A DNA stretch of 64,000 nucleotides from Panax quinquefolius. Lineage: Eukaryota; Streptophyta; Magnoliopsida; Apiales; Araliaceae. Positions 35,510 to 48,569 of the stretch are shown here, in pieces. The stretch is taken from contig CM035168.1 in the NCBI GenBank assembly GCA_020205615.1, forward strand, positions 4,344,237 to 4,408,236, in the 5' to 3' direction. A program made the translations under genes and the position numbers. A model generated the notes under the pieces. That model had not been told where the DNA came from. It made no database searches and saw only the letters and a program-made list of their open reading frames with translations. Every line of letters begins with the position of its first letter. Position 1 is the stretch's first letter.

Positions 35510-38453
35510 TGTGACGCCCCCAAAATAGGTATACATAACCTATTCTGAGTCGCCAAATATATGGTACAAAATACAAATACAATCTTAAATATACAACATG
35601 AGCTGTGAGTTTTAATACAAATATTATTTTCTAGACAGTATTAAAACTCAAAATAAGTCTTCAATACATTTATTAACACACTATTTCATGAATAGTGAGG
35701 ACTACTAATCTTATCGTTCGGACCGTCACTGTTCCCCGACTAGTCTCTCGCTACGTTCTCATTTCTCAAGAGAACAATGAAAGTAAAAGGTTGAGCTCAA
35801 CTAGCCCAAGAAGAAATATTATGATTAAGATAATGCGAATAAATTATCATTAGCCTTCAACAATATTAAAACCGATAAAATACAATAGACATCAAGTTTA
35901 ATTGTAATGAACAAGCAATCCATTAAAAGAGTCAAGTAGAGAATAAAATCTACTATCTTTTATGATTTAAAAAGTTTTTCATCACTTTTATCATTTGAGA
36001 CTTCGAACTTAATAAATAATCCACATCATCCCCGCACTACTACCAAGGATATTCATTAAGATCACAACCACAAATTATCCATTGCACTACGGGCCGAGGA
36101 TATTTGTGTATTTATCAATGGTCATGATTATGCCAACAATCGTCCATCAATGCACTACTGGCCAATGAGGACTTTTACCACATCATTTGTAACATTACGG
36201 CCATGATTATAAGAATAATCCCTATATATAATCATACCAAGTCCATCTATGCACAATGCATTACGAGATGACTTTCAACATAATATAAGCATGAGGATGA
36301 TGACAATGATATAAGAATCTAATAAAACAAGTTCAAGAATTAATTTATCCGAGAATTCAATAACGCCCAAATTGTCAACATGATCATCGCTTTGTAGAGT
36401 AAAATTCAAGAATGCTCGGAAGAATATTTCCATGAAAAAGATCTTTGGATGAAGCTTAAATATCGAGGATATTCCACTAATTTCATGGAGTATAGAAGTC
36501 AAAACTTTAATCAATCGAGTATAATAGAATATAAGAAATCCGAATGAATTTTCGCATCGCCATGCGGTAATCCACGTATCTGATCATTTCCATAATTTAA
36601 TAAGGAATGAATACAAAGGATCATTCACCACGCATGTGGTAATCCACATGTATAAAAGTTATTCCAACGTAATAATAAAGAATGGAATAATGAAAGATTC
36701 ACCGGTAAATGCGATAGATCTGCGCATGCAAAAGTTATTCCCAATGTAATAATAAAGAATGGAACCCAAAGTTATGCGAACGCACAAACAGGATATTCAA
36801 GCGTAATAATAAAGAATGGAACCGGTCAAAGTAAATTACATGACCGATGTGATATTCCATGAGAATAATAAAGAATGGAATAACAACAAAATTACCATGC
36901 ATGCGATAGATCGCATGCAGAAAAGTTATTCCAATGTAATAATAATTAATGGAACTGTGTCAGCGTAATAATATTTAACCGGCAGGATATTCCAACAGAC
37001 TAATAAATAACGGAACAGTGTCATGCGTAAACGCACACATAGGATGTTCCAATAGAATAATAAAGAATGGAATAATGTAAGAATTTTACCATGTATATGC
37101 AGCAGCCGTATGATAAAGTTATTCCAATATAATAATAAAGAATGGAATAATGAAGAATTTCACCATGTATAGGGTAGCCCACGATACAAAAGTTATTCCA
37201 AATGTAATAATAAAGAATGGAATAATGTAAGTTCTCTTCATGAATACGAAAAAATAATACCCCTTACAAATACAACAAATAATATCCCTTACCTTAGAAC
37301 AATTTGGATATAGGAGTAGTGAAGTAAAGAATACTTTTCTTCTTTCTCTCTATAGTTTCTCTCCTAGAGTTTCAAAGTGAATTCGTAAGAAATAATGAAG
37401 GAATGAACTTCTATTTATAGGAGAATGGATCTGAATAGTAAATAATTCCTGAACGGTCCAGATTGATTTACTTTTAAACGGACGGTTCAGATTGGTTTAC
37501 TATAAAATATTCTAATAAAATATAATATTTTAAATAAAATATAATATATTATATTTATAATCTAATAAAACGAATAACTTTATAAAAGTATTCATTTTTA
37601 TATAAAAAAATTTACTATGCTGAAAAACACTACGCAGTAATTATGCAAACACTATGCATAATAAAATATAATATATTTTAATTATTGTCTAATAAAATAA
37701 ATAACTTTATAAAAGTATTCTATTTTATATAAAAAGATTTTCATTTTATTACATTAATAATACTAATAAAATAAAATTTATATATATAATATATATAAAC
37801 TTTCGTGACTTCATAAAAAGGCACATCAATATATTTAACAACATTTATCATCATTATTATAATTCACAATATTAATCGACCAGTCGTTCCCAGAAAGAGG
37901 GCTTTCAATAAGGATTTCTCCTTATCGCCGCAATTAGTGACCAAACCTCTCCTCGCGTAACTTCTAGACATCGTTAATATTGCAAATAATAATATTAATA
38001 ACTTTGTCATCTCAATTATTGATTTAATAATATATAAAATATCGACAATAATTGAATCAAATAACGTGAGTGACTTCTCACGTAAGCATCAATAATCAAT
38101 ACAAGGTGCTACTTATGCAACCACGCCAGACATCGCATTTTTTTACTACCGAGTAGTTCAACGCTTTTAATCTCAGAAACTTCACCCGTTATTTTCATAA
38201 AAATATTTTTATCGTTTTCTCAATCCGACAATAATTCCGTTGTGGAGTCACCAATGATTGTGTCGTTGTACGAATATTCCTTGTTAAAATGAATATTTCC
38301 CGACCAATCGAATATTATATAACAACTTGCATACTTTGAAAAATTTATAAATATTACCCACAACTATAACATTATATCAAATCCACACCATAATTTTGAA
38401 AAAAAATATTTTGAGAAGTTTAAATCTTTATTCATAAAATTTGGGGTCTCACA
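35510..38453 (-). mobile_element. Complete solo LTR (2.94 kb, subfamily B)
   Basis: Ends TGTGACGCCCC and GGGGTCTCACA, with perfect target duplications AGCAT (35505-35509 and 38454-38458), inserted in the leader of the Tat element. Minus-strand TATAAATAG at 37412-37420, CACTATT/AATAGTG hairpin (35679-35697), TTATTCCA array (36640-37240), GAAA hairpin (about 37898-37925) and ACGT box (38066) are all present. No coding sequence. Confidence 0.9.
36640..37240. repeat. Third TTATTCCA/TGGAATAA tandem array
   Basis: About nine imperfect units with TTATTCCAATGTAATAATAA and GAATGGAATAA, as in the two other arrays; the spacers differ more between units than the arms do. Confidence 0.8.
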
Positions 38454-38559
38454 AGCATCATCTTCCCATGATTGAAATCATGGTGAACATCAGGACGATT
38501 TAAGCCATGGGATAATCAACAGTAGGAGGTTCTTCCCAACAGAGGGGGTCCGTGAAAGA

Positions 38560-39961
38560 TAGATTGGGGTCATCGAAGAGCATTCATGAGCGGCTCAATC
38601 CCTAGAGCACTTCGATAGGATCCAAAGGCGGAGACCGGGAAGACATTAGGAGGAGGCTATTCTCGACAGCCAGTAAGGAGACTAAGAAGGATCGGAGAAG
38701 GGTAGGAGGCACACCACCTCAAACCCAACGCCGAGAAGATCAGGAGGATAAAAAATCTATTATGGCCAAAAAGGCGCAAGAGACAGAGGAAACATTGAGG
38801 GTGTTGTTGCTGCAGAAGGAAGAGATTGCGAAGCAGATGGTCCATATGGCCGAACAGGAAACGAAGGCTTCCAGCCATAACCAAACCAGAAGGCAGAGGT
38901 AGGTCTCTAGATAGACAGTCCAGGACACAGAGGGTTGAGGGTACAAGGCGATCCGAGAGTAGACTTCGGTGCCACTCTCGTGAGAGGAGCAGATCAGGCG
39001 ATCGCACATCTGAGAACTAATCGAGGGTACACCACCCTGTATGTTCTCGATACAGTGAGAGCAGTGGTTGAAGCCCTTCCAGGACTGACGGTTCAGATGG
39101 GAAGGGTCAGACTGACCACAGAAAGAAGGATTCTCCCAAGGAAGAAGTGCCCATAAAGCCGGATGGTATTAAGTTGTTTGCCAAAAAATTGGAGGAGATT
39201 CAAAAGGAGTTGGCCAAAGTCAAACAGGGGAAACTAAGTTCGGGCAAAAATGCTTCCCCATTCTCTCCTGAGATCATTTGGGAAAATACAGACCCCAACA
39301 AGAAAATTCCCTATATGGAAAGTTATGATGGTTTGGGTGATCCGTATGAACACAGTCAAGCGTACGATAGACTAATGGACTACTTATGATTACTCGGATG
39401 CGGCCAAGTAACATACCTGTATGACGACTTTGAGGAAAAATGTCAGGTAGTGGATGATGACCTTGGCCCCAAACTCAGTCTCATAATGGGAAGAGTTGTG
39501 CGAAAAGTTTCATACATAGTTCAGGAGTAACAAGAGGAGAGGGAAGCCCACATGATCATTGTCACAGATCAGACAATATTCCAATGAGACGTTGGGCTAG
39601 TATGTGAAAAGATTCAGGGAAGCGGTAGGTCAGGTGACAGATCTCAATGACCTGAAAGCAGTAGGGCTCTTTCAGAACGGGTTAGATTTGGTGAAGTCAG
39701 AGAAACTGGTGAAGAAATTAATGTTTAATCACCCGAAGAGCCTTGCTGAAGCGTTCGAGAAAACCGAAGGCTTCATAGTGGTGGAGGAAGCCTTGAGCGG
39801 TTTGAAGCATGGCATTACAGAGAAACCAAAGGATAAAGATAGGAGCAAATCGGATGGAAACCAAAGAAGGTTCGGTGGTATTAGCGATCGATCTGATGGC
39901 TATCAGAGGGGGTATAATAGTAACGTTGGGGGTCCCGCCTTTCCCGAGTCAGAAGGTGAAC
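38560..39961 (+). pseudogene. Tat-lineage gag, first part, frameshifted
   Basis: The N-terminal part contains a charged coiled-coil-like segment (MAKKAQETEETLRVLLLQKE, 38762 on) and an Arg/Ser-rich stretch. Then come PFSPEIIWENTDPNKKIPYM followed by ESYDGLGDPYEH (39262-39360), the start of the retrotransposon gag domain. The later gag part is at 39604-39961 (FREAVGQVTDLNDLKAVGLF, KSLAEAFEKTEGFI). Several stops and frame changes separate these blocks. The copia element interrupts gag at 39961; it resumes at 52225. It would have made the particle protein of the element; it is not functional now. Confidence 0.75.
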
Positions 39962-41648
39962 TGTTGATTTGTTAATATTCTAACTTTATTGTTTTGATGA
40001 TGACTTGAGGTTTTGTACTAAATTATTTATTGTGAAATTTCAAGAAATTGATAAAAGGATCATTGATGATGTGATCAAAGATTTTGAAGGCATTTGTGTC
40101 CTAAGATTTTAATGTAAGGTCGTTGCAAATATTTGAATTTTCAATTCAAGGCTCTAGGACATTATATGTGCACTTTATATGATAAGTATTTTATGTATGC
40201 TAATGATCCGTGTCTTCAAAATATATTGGTTAGAAAAATAATATGGATACAAATATATATGCTAAGATTGCTATCATTAACATATTTTGGAGAATCCTAA
40301 ATTAATTTTCATGCTACACGTGTGAAGTGGATTAATGAAGCATCAAAGTTGTTTTAAGTGTGCATATCTTCTATATGCAAATATCTTAAAATTTGTTGTG
40401 ATAGCAGAAGACATGATTACTATCAATTAGTGGTTTACTTGCATATGTCTCGGAATTTACATATTATAATTATCCTGGAAAATTGTTTTTGCCATTATTT
40501 ACGAAACTTACACTCCTTTGGAATTCTTAAAGTTTGCTTATTCCAAAAACAGTATGATATGCTCAAATGACATTTGTTACGAAAATTACTTATCTTTTAT
40601 AATGGAAAAGGTTGTAGCGTATCATGATTGATCTCAATTTAATATTAGCTTTGAAGAAGTCAAACCTGTTAGCCAAGAGATTTACACGGATTTGTTTTAA
40701 ACTGATTATATCTCTATCCATCTGAATTAGTTTTAACAGAATATAATTTGATTTTTTATAACGGAACTAAATTTGCAATGAAAATATTTTTGTTTTGGGC
40801 TATAAATTCTTTTGAGATTTTTCATCTTAAGAGATAACACACGAATTAATCTTGCACAATATACTTGAAAAGTTACTTTATTATTGGTGCAATTATACAA
40901 GCTGTTGTGCAATTAATATTCAGATTGTTATACAGCAAATTTTTTGTGAGCTCTAAATTGGTGATATCTCTTTTACTTCTTGATCATTGCATACATTAGT
41001 TGAGCCTTGCATTGTTAAATTGTTTATTTGTTTTGATCATTAAACCTCTATATTTATAATATTCTTATTTAGACTAAGTGTTGTCTAAAGTATTTTAATC
41101 CGGGTGGATTAAGAATTATTTATAAACGGGTTCAAGGAAGCATAGGTGCTTAAGGGGTGTATTGGTGCACAAGGAGCAAAAGTGCTCAAGTGAATTATTG
41201 TAATTCAAGATTTGAAAGAATCTATTTTGTAAAAAGAGTCTATTTACAGAAATAAAGTGAGTCTCCAATACTAGTTGGTATTGGATGTGGACTAGGCTAT
41301 TATTATAGAGGGTAATAGCTGAACCACGTAAAACATCTTGGTATTGATTTTATTAATTACTTTACTTTATTTGTCCATAAAAATAATTTAATTGATAATT
41401 AAAATTTGAATATTTTCTTTATCTTAAAAAAATTTATTAACATCAAGTATTTTTCACAAAGTTATAAATTCAGCAAGTTATTTTCATAAAATCAAAGATT
41501 CAATTCGGTAGGCAATTTTAATTCAGTAAACTGCACTCATTAATATAGCAGGCTAAATTCAGTAGTTTAGTTTAAGTTTAAAAATTAGTCATAGTTTGTT
41601 CCCACACTTATTCAACCCCCCTTCTAAGTGTGTCTTATCTGAATTTCA
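39962..41648 (+). repeat. Copia 5' LTR (1687 bp)
   Basis: Runs from TGTTGATTTG to TTATCTGAATTTCA, directly before the primer site. Aligns with 50751-52224 from TTATATGATAAGTATTTTATG onward; its first ~213 bases have no counterpart in the 3' LTR. Confidence 0.85.
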
Positions 41649-41650
41649 TT

Positions 41651-41662
41651 TGGTATTAGAGC
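41651..41662 (+). other. Primer-binding site (initiator tRNA-Met type)
   Basis: TGGTATTAGAGC two bases after the LTR end. This is one transition from the usual plant copia site complementary to the 3' end of initiator tRNA-Met. Confidence 0.85.
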
Positions 41663-41862
41663 TTGGCTCTACTTATCTTGGTCTTAAAGGGACTTGTAGG
41701 GAAAGATTTTAATATGACACAGTTCGGGAACAACAATCAAGAAGGTCAATCAACCAATAGACCTCCTCTGCTGCATGGAACAGAAAACTATAACTTCTGG
41801 AAATTCTGAATGAGGATCTATCTTAAAAGAGATCCTTGGGAATGGTGGGTCGTGGAGAATGG

Positions 41863-44800
41863 TATAAAACCCCGAATTTTGTGAATAAAGATTAATTTTC
41901 TCAAAATATTTTTTTTAATATTATGGTGTGGGTTTGAGATAATATTATAGTTGTGGGTAATATTTATAGATTTTGCAAAGTAAGAAAGTTGTTATATAAT
42001 ATTCGATTGGTCGGAGAATATTCGTTTTAACAGGAATATTCGTACGAAGGCACAATCATTGGTGGACCCCATAACGGAATTATTGTCAAAATAAAAAAAT
42101 GACAGAAATATCTTTTTATGAAAATAACGGCGGAAGTTTTACCGTTAACTGTTGAACTACCCGGTAGTAAAAGTACAGTAATACGCGTGGTTGCATAGTA
42201 GCACACGGTATTGATTATTGATGCTTACGTGAGAAGTCACTCAGTTTTGTTCAATTATTGTTACAGTAATTGCTGCATAGTATTTCACGTTATTTGATTC
42301 AATTATTGTCACAGTATCATCTGCATAATATTATCAAATCAATAATTGAGATGACAAGTTATTCATATTATTATTTGCAATATTGACAATGTCTAGAAGT
42401 TCTGTCAATGAGAGATTTGGTCACCTAATTGCACGCCAATAAGGAGAAATCCTTATCGGAAAGCCCCCTCTTTCCTGGGAACGACCTGGTTGTTAAATAT
42501 TGTGAATTATAATAATGATGATAAATATTGTTAAAAATATTGAGGTAATTTTTATGAAGTATTGTAAATATTGACGTATTATTTGGACCCCCATTTACCT
42601 ATTTTTCAAAATAATCGATAGAAAATTATTTAATATAATAAAGGTGGGGGCCACGTGTGAAAGAAATGGATGAAATGAAAATGGGGTGGGAGGGAGGAAG
42701 CGTACTTGGGAGGTAACTAATATTATATATATATATATATATATTATATTATTATTTTGGTTGAAATCATACATCCGTGAATGAAATAATGCATCAATCA
42801 ATGAAATAAGCATCCGTGAATGAAATAACTGTTGCGTCCGTGATTTTTCTTACACAGTGCCTTTTCCATTCTCCTATAAATAGAATGCTTAGTTAGAATT
42901 GAAAATCACACCAGAATCAGAGAATTCTTCTTCTATAATATTGTGCGTATTTCTTTCGAGTTTTAGAAAGCTTGTTTAGAAAATAGTGAAAGTTTTCTTC
43001 AAGAATTTATCCGCTATACCTGTTGGAATACTCTTCTTTTTGAGGTAAGGGGTATTATTTATTTTATATCCTGTAGAGATATTATTTTTCGTATTCGTAT
43101 GAATATTATTATTGTTCAATATTCATTATATTCGTTTAATATTCGTAAGGAATATTATTTTCGTTCAACCGTTATAAGTAAGGGGTATTATTTATTTTAT
43201 ATTCTGAAGAGAAATTATTTTTCGTATTCGTATAAATATTATTATTGTTCAATATTCATTATATTCGTTTAATATTCATAAGGAATATTATTTTCGTTCA
43301 ATATTCGTAAGGAATATTATTTTCGTCCAACCGTTATAAGAAAGGGGTTTCTGTCAGGGGCAGTTTCATAATTTTTCTGACCCTCAAAAATTCTAAAAAA
43401 ATTTGAAATGATAATTTGATGAGTTTTCTAAATTGTGTCCAAAAATGGCGATTTTTGGATGTATAGATTAGGAGTTATGAATTTTATGGGAAAAGACTAT
43501 TTTAAAAGTAAACCCTTATAACTCCTTGTGGTTAACTCCAAAATTGGTAAAATTTTTATTGAGAGTACATCTATATAACAGCAGTATACCCTGTAAATTT
43601 TGGAATTTTTGTACAAAAGTATAGTTTATGATAAATGTCTAAATATTCGACAGTTTTGGCCATATGAAAAATAGTAAATGAATTTTAAAAACTCCGAGAA
43701 AAATATATGTTCAATATGGGACTATATTCTGCTAAATACCAAAAAAGAAAATTTGTTTGTATTGTTTTGGTATTTTTCATGAAAATGGACTAGTTATGAG
43801 TAAATGAATTAAATATGTTATGTGAAGTAAAAAAAATTAGAAAATATGATTTTATGGCTTGGGAATCCTATATAAGGTATATGCAGATTTTTGATGAGGG
43901 TTTTGGTTATTGGTGATGAAATCTTATGAGTTTGGCATTTTAGGATGATTAAATGCATTAATTAGTAAAGTGTAAATAATTAAAATAAATTATTTATAAG
44001 TTTAAGAAATGATTAAAATATTGTTATAATATTAATAATATTAGATTTTGAGATTATTAAGTTATTGATAACATTTGAATTAAGGTGTTATGAAATCATT
44101 GATTTATAATATTATTTAATGATTAATAATATTAGTAAATGAATTTAATGTTATTATATAATGAATAATATTAAATGGAGTTTATAATATAATGAATAAT
44201 GTTATTATCTTCGTTAAATATTTGTTGAAATATTATTCAAATCATTTTGATATAATATTATTCTTGAATTTTACTGCACAATTAGTGATCATGTTGACAA
44301 TTTGGACATTATTGAATTTTGGATAAATTATATTGTTAAAGTCTTTAATATTTATCCTTTCTCTCATTTGATTGATTCTTTATATTATTGTCATCATTCT
44401 CATGCTTATACTGTGTTGAAAGTCATCTACGGTCAGTAGTGCATAGATGGACTTGGTATGATTATGACCAAAGATTATTCGGTATAATCATGACTGTAAT
44501 GTTACAAATGATGTGGTAAAAGTCATCTTTGGCCCATAGTGCATAGATGGACTTGGTATGATTATGACTAGGGATTATTCTAAGATAATCGATGTAATTA
44601 AAAACACAAATATCCTTGGCCCGTAGTGCATGGATAATTCGTGGTCGTGATACTATTAAGCTGAGTCTCGGCATTATTGATTTTTCAGTTATATATCTTT
44701 GGCCTGTAGTGCAAAGTTGGACTGTTGATTTACTTGATTATAAATATGAATTGTGATTTAATTATAATCTGTGGTGGTTCAGGTGAAGACAGGTGATGAG

Positions 44801-45344
44801 AGTTCTCTTTGTATTGAGTATAACAAAGAACTATTGATGAGTATTACAGGAATGAAATATTAACGATAGACTTTTAATCTAGAGGAGATAGTAGACATTA
44901 TGTTCTACTTGACTCTTCTAATGGATTGCTTATTCCGCTGCAGTTAAACTTGTTGTCTATTATATTCTATCAATTGTTATACTGTTGAAGGCTAACGATA
45001 ATTTATTCTGCATTATCTTAGTCATAATATTTCTTACTGAGCTAGTTGAGCTCACCCTTTCTTTCACTATTCTATTCAGGAAATGAGAATATAGTTGGGA
45101 TTAGTCGGGGAATAGATTGACGGTCCAGATGGTTGCATTAGTAGTCCTCACTATTCTGTGAAAATGGTGTGATAATAAATGTAATAAGATTGAATTTGAG
45201 TTTGAATACTGTCTGAAAGACAATATTCATGTAAAAACTCTCAGCTACGCTTTTGTCATATTGTATTAATTGTGTATTTGATTTCTGTACCATGTATCTG
45301 GCGACTCAAGATGGGTGATGTATACCTATTTTGGGGGCGTCACA
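41863..45344 (+). mobile_element. Complete solo LTR (3.48 kb, subfamily B) inside copia gag
   Basis: Starts TATAAAACCCCG (TG mutated to TA) and ends GGGGGCGTCACA, with perfect target duplications AATGG (41858-41862, 45345-45349). TATAAATAG is at 42875-42883; the GAAA hairpin is at 42436-42459 and the ACGT box near 42225. The segment 43360-44110 is close to the matching part of 53920-54650. Hairpin units lie at 44400-44720. A short TA repeat is at 42724-42743. It is the youngest layer of the copia nest. Confidence 0.92.
42436..42459 (+). other. GAAA-capped hairpin in LTR U3
   Basis: CCAATAAGGA, loop GAAA, TCCTTATCGG: a 10-bp stem with one A.C mismatch, closed by a GNRA-type loop. The following AAAGCCCCCTCTTTCC and GGGAACGACCTGG are also conserved. 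Homologues: about 12385-12410, 19083-19108, 21343-21368, 25818-25843, 37900-37925 and 53517-53541. Confidence 0.75.
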
Positions 45345-46722
45345 AATGGACTGGTTATTCCAATGAAAGATGACGGTACTCCAAAGACTTTGCTAGAGAT
45401 GGACTCAACTGAGACTTTCATGGTTTCCTATGATTTAAGGGCTATGAACACATTACTTAGCGGCATGGTACATTCCGAGATCGACAAAGTTTCCTCATGC
45501 AACACAACTAAGGAAATTTGGGACACTCTAGTGGTGAGCCATGAAGGAATATCCAAGGTTCGAGAAGTCAAACTAAGCATGCTCATGCACGACTATGAAA
45601 TGTTCAAACTTGAGAAAGATGAAACTATAAAGATGGCTCAAGCAAGGTTTCTGGTTCTTCTAAATTCTTTAAAGCTACTTGACAAATCCATTCCACAAAG
45701 TGAGATTAACCGTAAGTTACTTCAGGCTGCCCAAGAGGTTTGCTTCTAAAATTACTACTCTTCAAGATTCTTCTACTATTTCTACTATGGATACTCTAAC
45801 TCTTTTCGGTGAACTTGAGGAATATGAACATCAGTTAAAGAGATATGATGATGAGGAAGAAACTCCTCGAAGAAAGGTTTTAGCTCTTAATGCAAGAAAT
45901 GAAGAAGAGCTTGATGATGACTCGAATGAAGAGATAGTCATGATGTTAAGAAGACTCAAGGGACTACTACAAAGGAAAAATAATTTCAACACAAATAAAG
46001 TCAAAGGAATGCAAACCGAGGAGACATGTTTTGAATGCGGACATCCAGGGCAATTCAAGAAGGACTGCTTTCAACTAAAGAACAAAGGAAAAACTAGTTT
46101 CAAGGATAATAAAAGAAACAAAGCACTTGTCACTTGGAGTGATGAAGAGGAGTCCGAAGTTGAGGTCGATGCCAAGGATGAAATAGCTCAAGTATGCTTC
46201 ATGGGAATAGAAGGTGAATCAAACGAGGAATATATTTATGAGTTTAATTATTTAAAACAAGAAAATGAAAAATTAGAAGAAAAGAATGCATATTTGAAAG
46301 ACTTGGTAAATACATTAATGAGTGAGGTTGATTCTTTAATAGATGAAAAGAAAGATATTGAAAAAGAATCTTCTTGTAAAGAAGAAAAGATTTTGATTGC
46401 TAAGAATGATTATTTAGATAATTATAACAAAATACTTTTCAATAAGGTAAATCATTTGAATAATGAAGTTCAAAATTTGACTAATGAACTAAAAATGAGA
46501 GATATATGTATTGATGAATTTAGTGATGGTTCTCTTTGTAAAACTATTCCTACTAATGAACTACAAAAGGAAATAGATTCATTAAAATTATCTCTTGCTA
46601 AATTTGTTCAAGGAGAAGAAAACTTAAATGTCATATTGGGTAAACAAAGACCTAGTTTTGAAAGACAGAGAATTGGTTATAATTCTATGCATAAAAAGGG
46701 AGATATGAAATGTTAAAATCAA

Positions 46723-47256
46723 ATCACGTTTTAGATTGAATTATTGTTCTCTTTTCACAACATGTAGAAATTGTGGTATTAAAGGTCACTTGGACATAAA
46801 CTGTTTTAAGAAAAATAAGATTAAAAAGGTATGGGTTAAAAAGGATGATTTACGTGCAATTAACATTAAAGGACCAAAAAAGATGTGGGTACTAAAAGGA
46901 TGAATTATCTTTTCTTGACAGGTATGTCTCAAGGCAAGGGTTCTATCTCAAAAATGGATTATAGTGGATGCTCTCGTTACATGACTGGTGACAAATCAAA
47001 GGTCGTGGAGTTAAAAATCAAGAAGAAAAATGGAACGATTACATTTGGAAATAATCGAACTTGCAAAATTATCGAAAAATGGTAAAATTGGTAATGGTAA
47101 GGTCAATATTGATAATGTACATCTTGTTAGTGGACTTGAATTTAATCTTATAACTGTTAGTCAATTAATGGATAATAGTCATCAAGTAAGTTTTGAAAAA
47201 GAAAAATGTTCAATTTCTCATGGTAATAATAATACTACTCTAGTTGCACAAAGCAA

Positions 47257-47260
<4 letters not shown>
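46723..47260 (+). pseudogene. Copia second zinc knuckle and protease remnant
   Basis: A second, intact CX2CX4HX4C knuckle reads CRNCGIKGHLDINC near 46760-46800. A protease remnant follows, split over two frames: SGCSRYMTGDKSKVVELK (46960-47020) and IGNGKVNIDNVHLV then GLEFNLITVSQLMD (47090-47180). The expected Asp before SGCS is lost with a small deletion, so the aspartic protease would be inactive. It would have cut the polyprotein. Confidence 0.75.

Positions 47261-47312
<52 letters not shown>
47261..47312. repeat. (TA)26 microsatellite inside copia coding region
   Basis: About 52 bases of perfect TA. It is translated in the surrounding frame as alternating Tyr-Ile and does not close the frame at 47030-48202. 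Confidence 0.95.
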
Positions 47313-47313
<1 letters not shown>

Positions 47314-48202
47314 TCTTGATTTTGAGCAACAAGAAGAAGAACTATGTCTTGCTTCCGTACAAGATGAGGCTAACTTATGGCATAAGAGGATGGGACATGT
47401 TCACATGAATTTAATCAAGAAATTATCCTCAAAGAATCTCGTCAAAGGATTGCCAAAAATAAAGTATGAAAAGAAGGGAATATGTGTTCTTTTTCAACTC
47501 GGGAAACAAGTAAGAACATCATTTACGGCAAAGAACATGGTATCAACTTCTTCACCTTTGCAATTACTTCATCTTGACTTATTTAGACCAGAAAGACATG
47601 CTAGTATAAATGGTAAATTTTATGCATTTGTAATAGTTGATGATTTCTCTAGACACACATGGGTATTGTTTTTAAGAACTAAAGATGAAGCATTTACAGA
47701 ATTTGAGAAATTAATAAGAAATTTGGAAACAAAATATAGTCTCAAACTTGTAAAGATAAGAAGTGGTCATGGTAATGAATTTCAAAAAGACTTTATAATA
47801 TTTTGTTATCAAAAAGGAATTAGCCATGAATTTTCAGCCCCAAGAACCCCTCAACAAAATGGAGTAGTGGAAGGAAAGAATAGAACCTTACAAGAAACAG
47901 TTAGAACTTTGCTACAAGAAAGTAAACTTCCTAAAAAGTTTTGGACCGAAGCTGTAAACACATCTTGTTATGTTCTGAATAGAGTAATTATTCGTCCAAT
48001 TATTTTGAAAACTCCTTATGAACTCTTAAATAACAAGATTCCTAACATAAGTTATTTCAAAGTTTTTAGATCTAAATATTTTATTCTAAATACTAGTGAT
48101 AACTTTAGAAAATTTGATGCTAAATCTTATGAAGGAATTTTCATTGGTTATTCACAAAATAGCAAGGCATATAGTGTATTTAATATTAACAAGCTATGTT
48201 GA
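47313..48202 (+). pseudogene. Copia integrase
   Basis: Contains the N-terminal zinc module (LWHKRMGHVH, then GICVLFQLGKQ, with one of the paired Cys replaced by Phe) and the core. The first catalytic Asp is in LLHLDLF, the second position is Gly in KIRSGHGNEF where Asp is usual, and the Glu is in NGVVEGKNRTLQE. It ends with YEGIFIGYSQNSKAYSVFN, typical of the copia integrase/RT linker. This would have joined element cDNA to chromosomal DNA; the Asp to Gly change predicts loss of activity. The open frame survives for almost 1.2 kb despite that, and despite the TA microsatellite at its start. Confidence 0.85.
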
Positions 48203-48569
48203 AGAATCAGTTCATATCACATTTAATGAGACTGACAATGATCTTCCAAAAGAAAGAGATCATGATGCAGGAAATTTGGAGATTTCAGTGAATCCAACAA
48301 ACCGGAAAAGTCTATTCAACAAGCCAAATGAAGGAATTCAGCAAGCTGAATTGAATAATTTGCATGAAATGGAACATAAATCAACACAAGAGCATGAAAA
48401 AGATTTCCCCCAACAAGTGAAAATGATACATGATGTTCAAATGCCAAAGACTATAAGATATCTGAAGAATCATCCACCAGAAAATATCATTAGAGATATA
48501 AACAAAGGAATCAATACAAGGAGAGGCTTGCAAAATCAATGTGCATTCTTTGTATTTTTTTATCACAAG

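Larger units (their letters stand above)
41714..46716 (+). pseudogene. Copia gag, interrupted by solo LTR
   Basis: Starts MTQFGNNNQEGQSTNRPPLL (41714), continues NYNFWKF, then a TGA where an Arg codon is usual, then MRIYLKRDPWEWWVVENG up to 41862. The frame resumes in phase at 45345 across the duplicated AATGG and runs through the UBN2/gag core (TTKEIWDTLVVSHEG) to about 45735. A frame change then leads to the zinc knuckle at 46026-46067: CFECGHPGQFKKDC, in which the His of CX2CX4HX4C is Gln. An acidic stretch (TWSDEEESEVE) and a long coiled-coil, Lys/Glu/Asn-rich segment follow to 46716. Gag would have formed the virus-like particle. The LTR and the stops make it non-functional. Confidence 0.85.
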
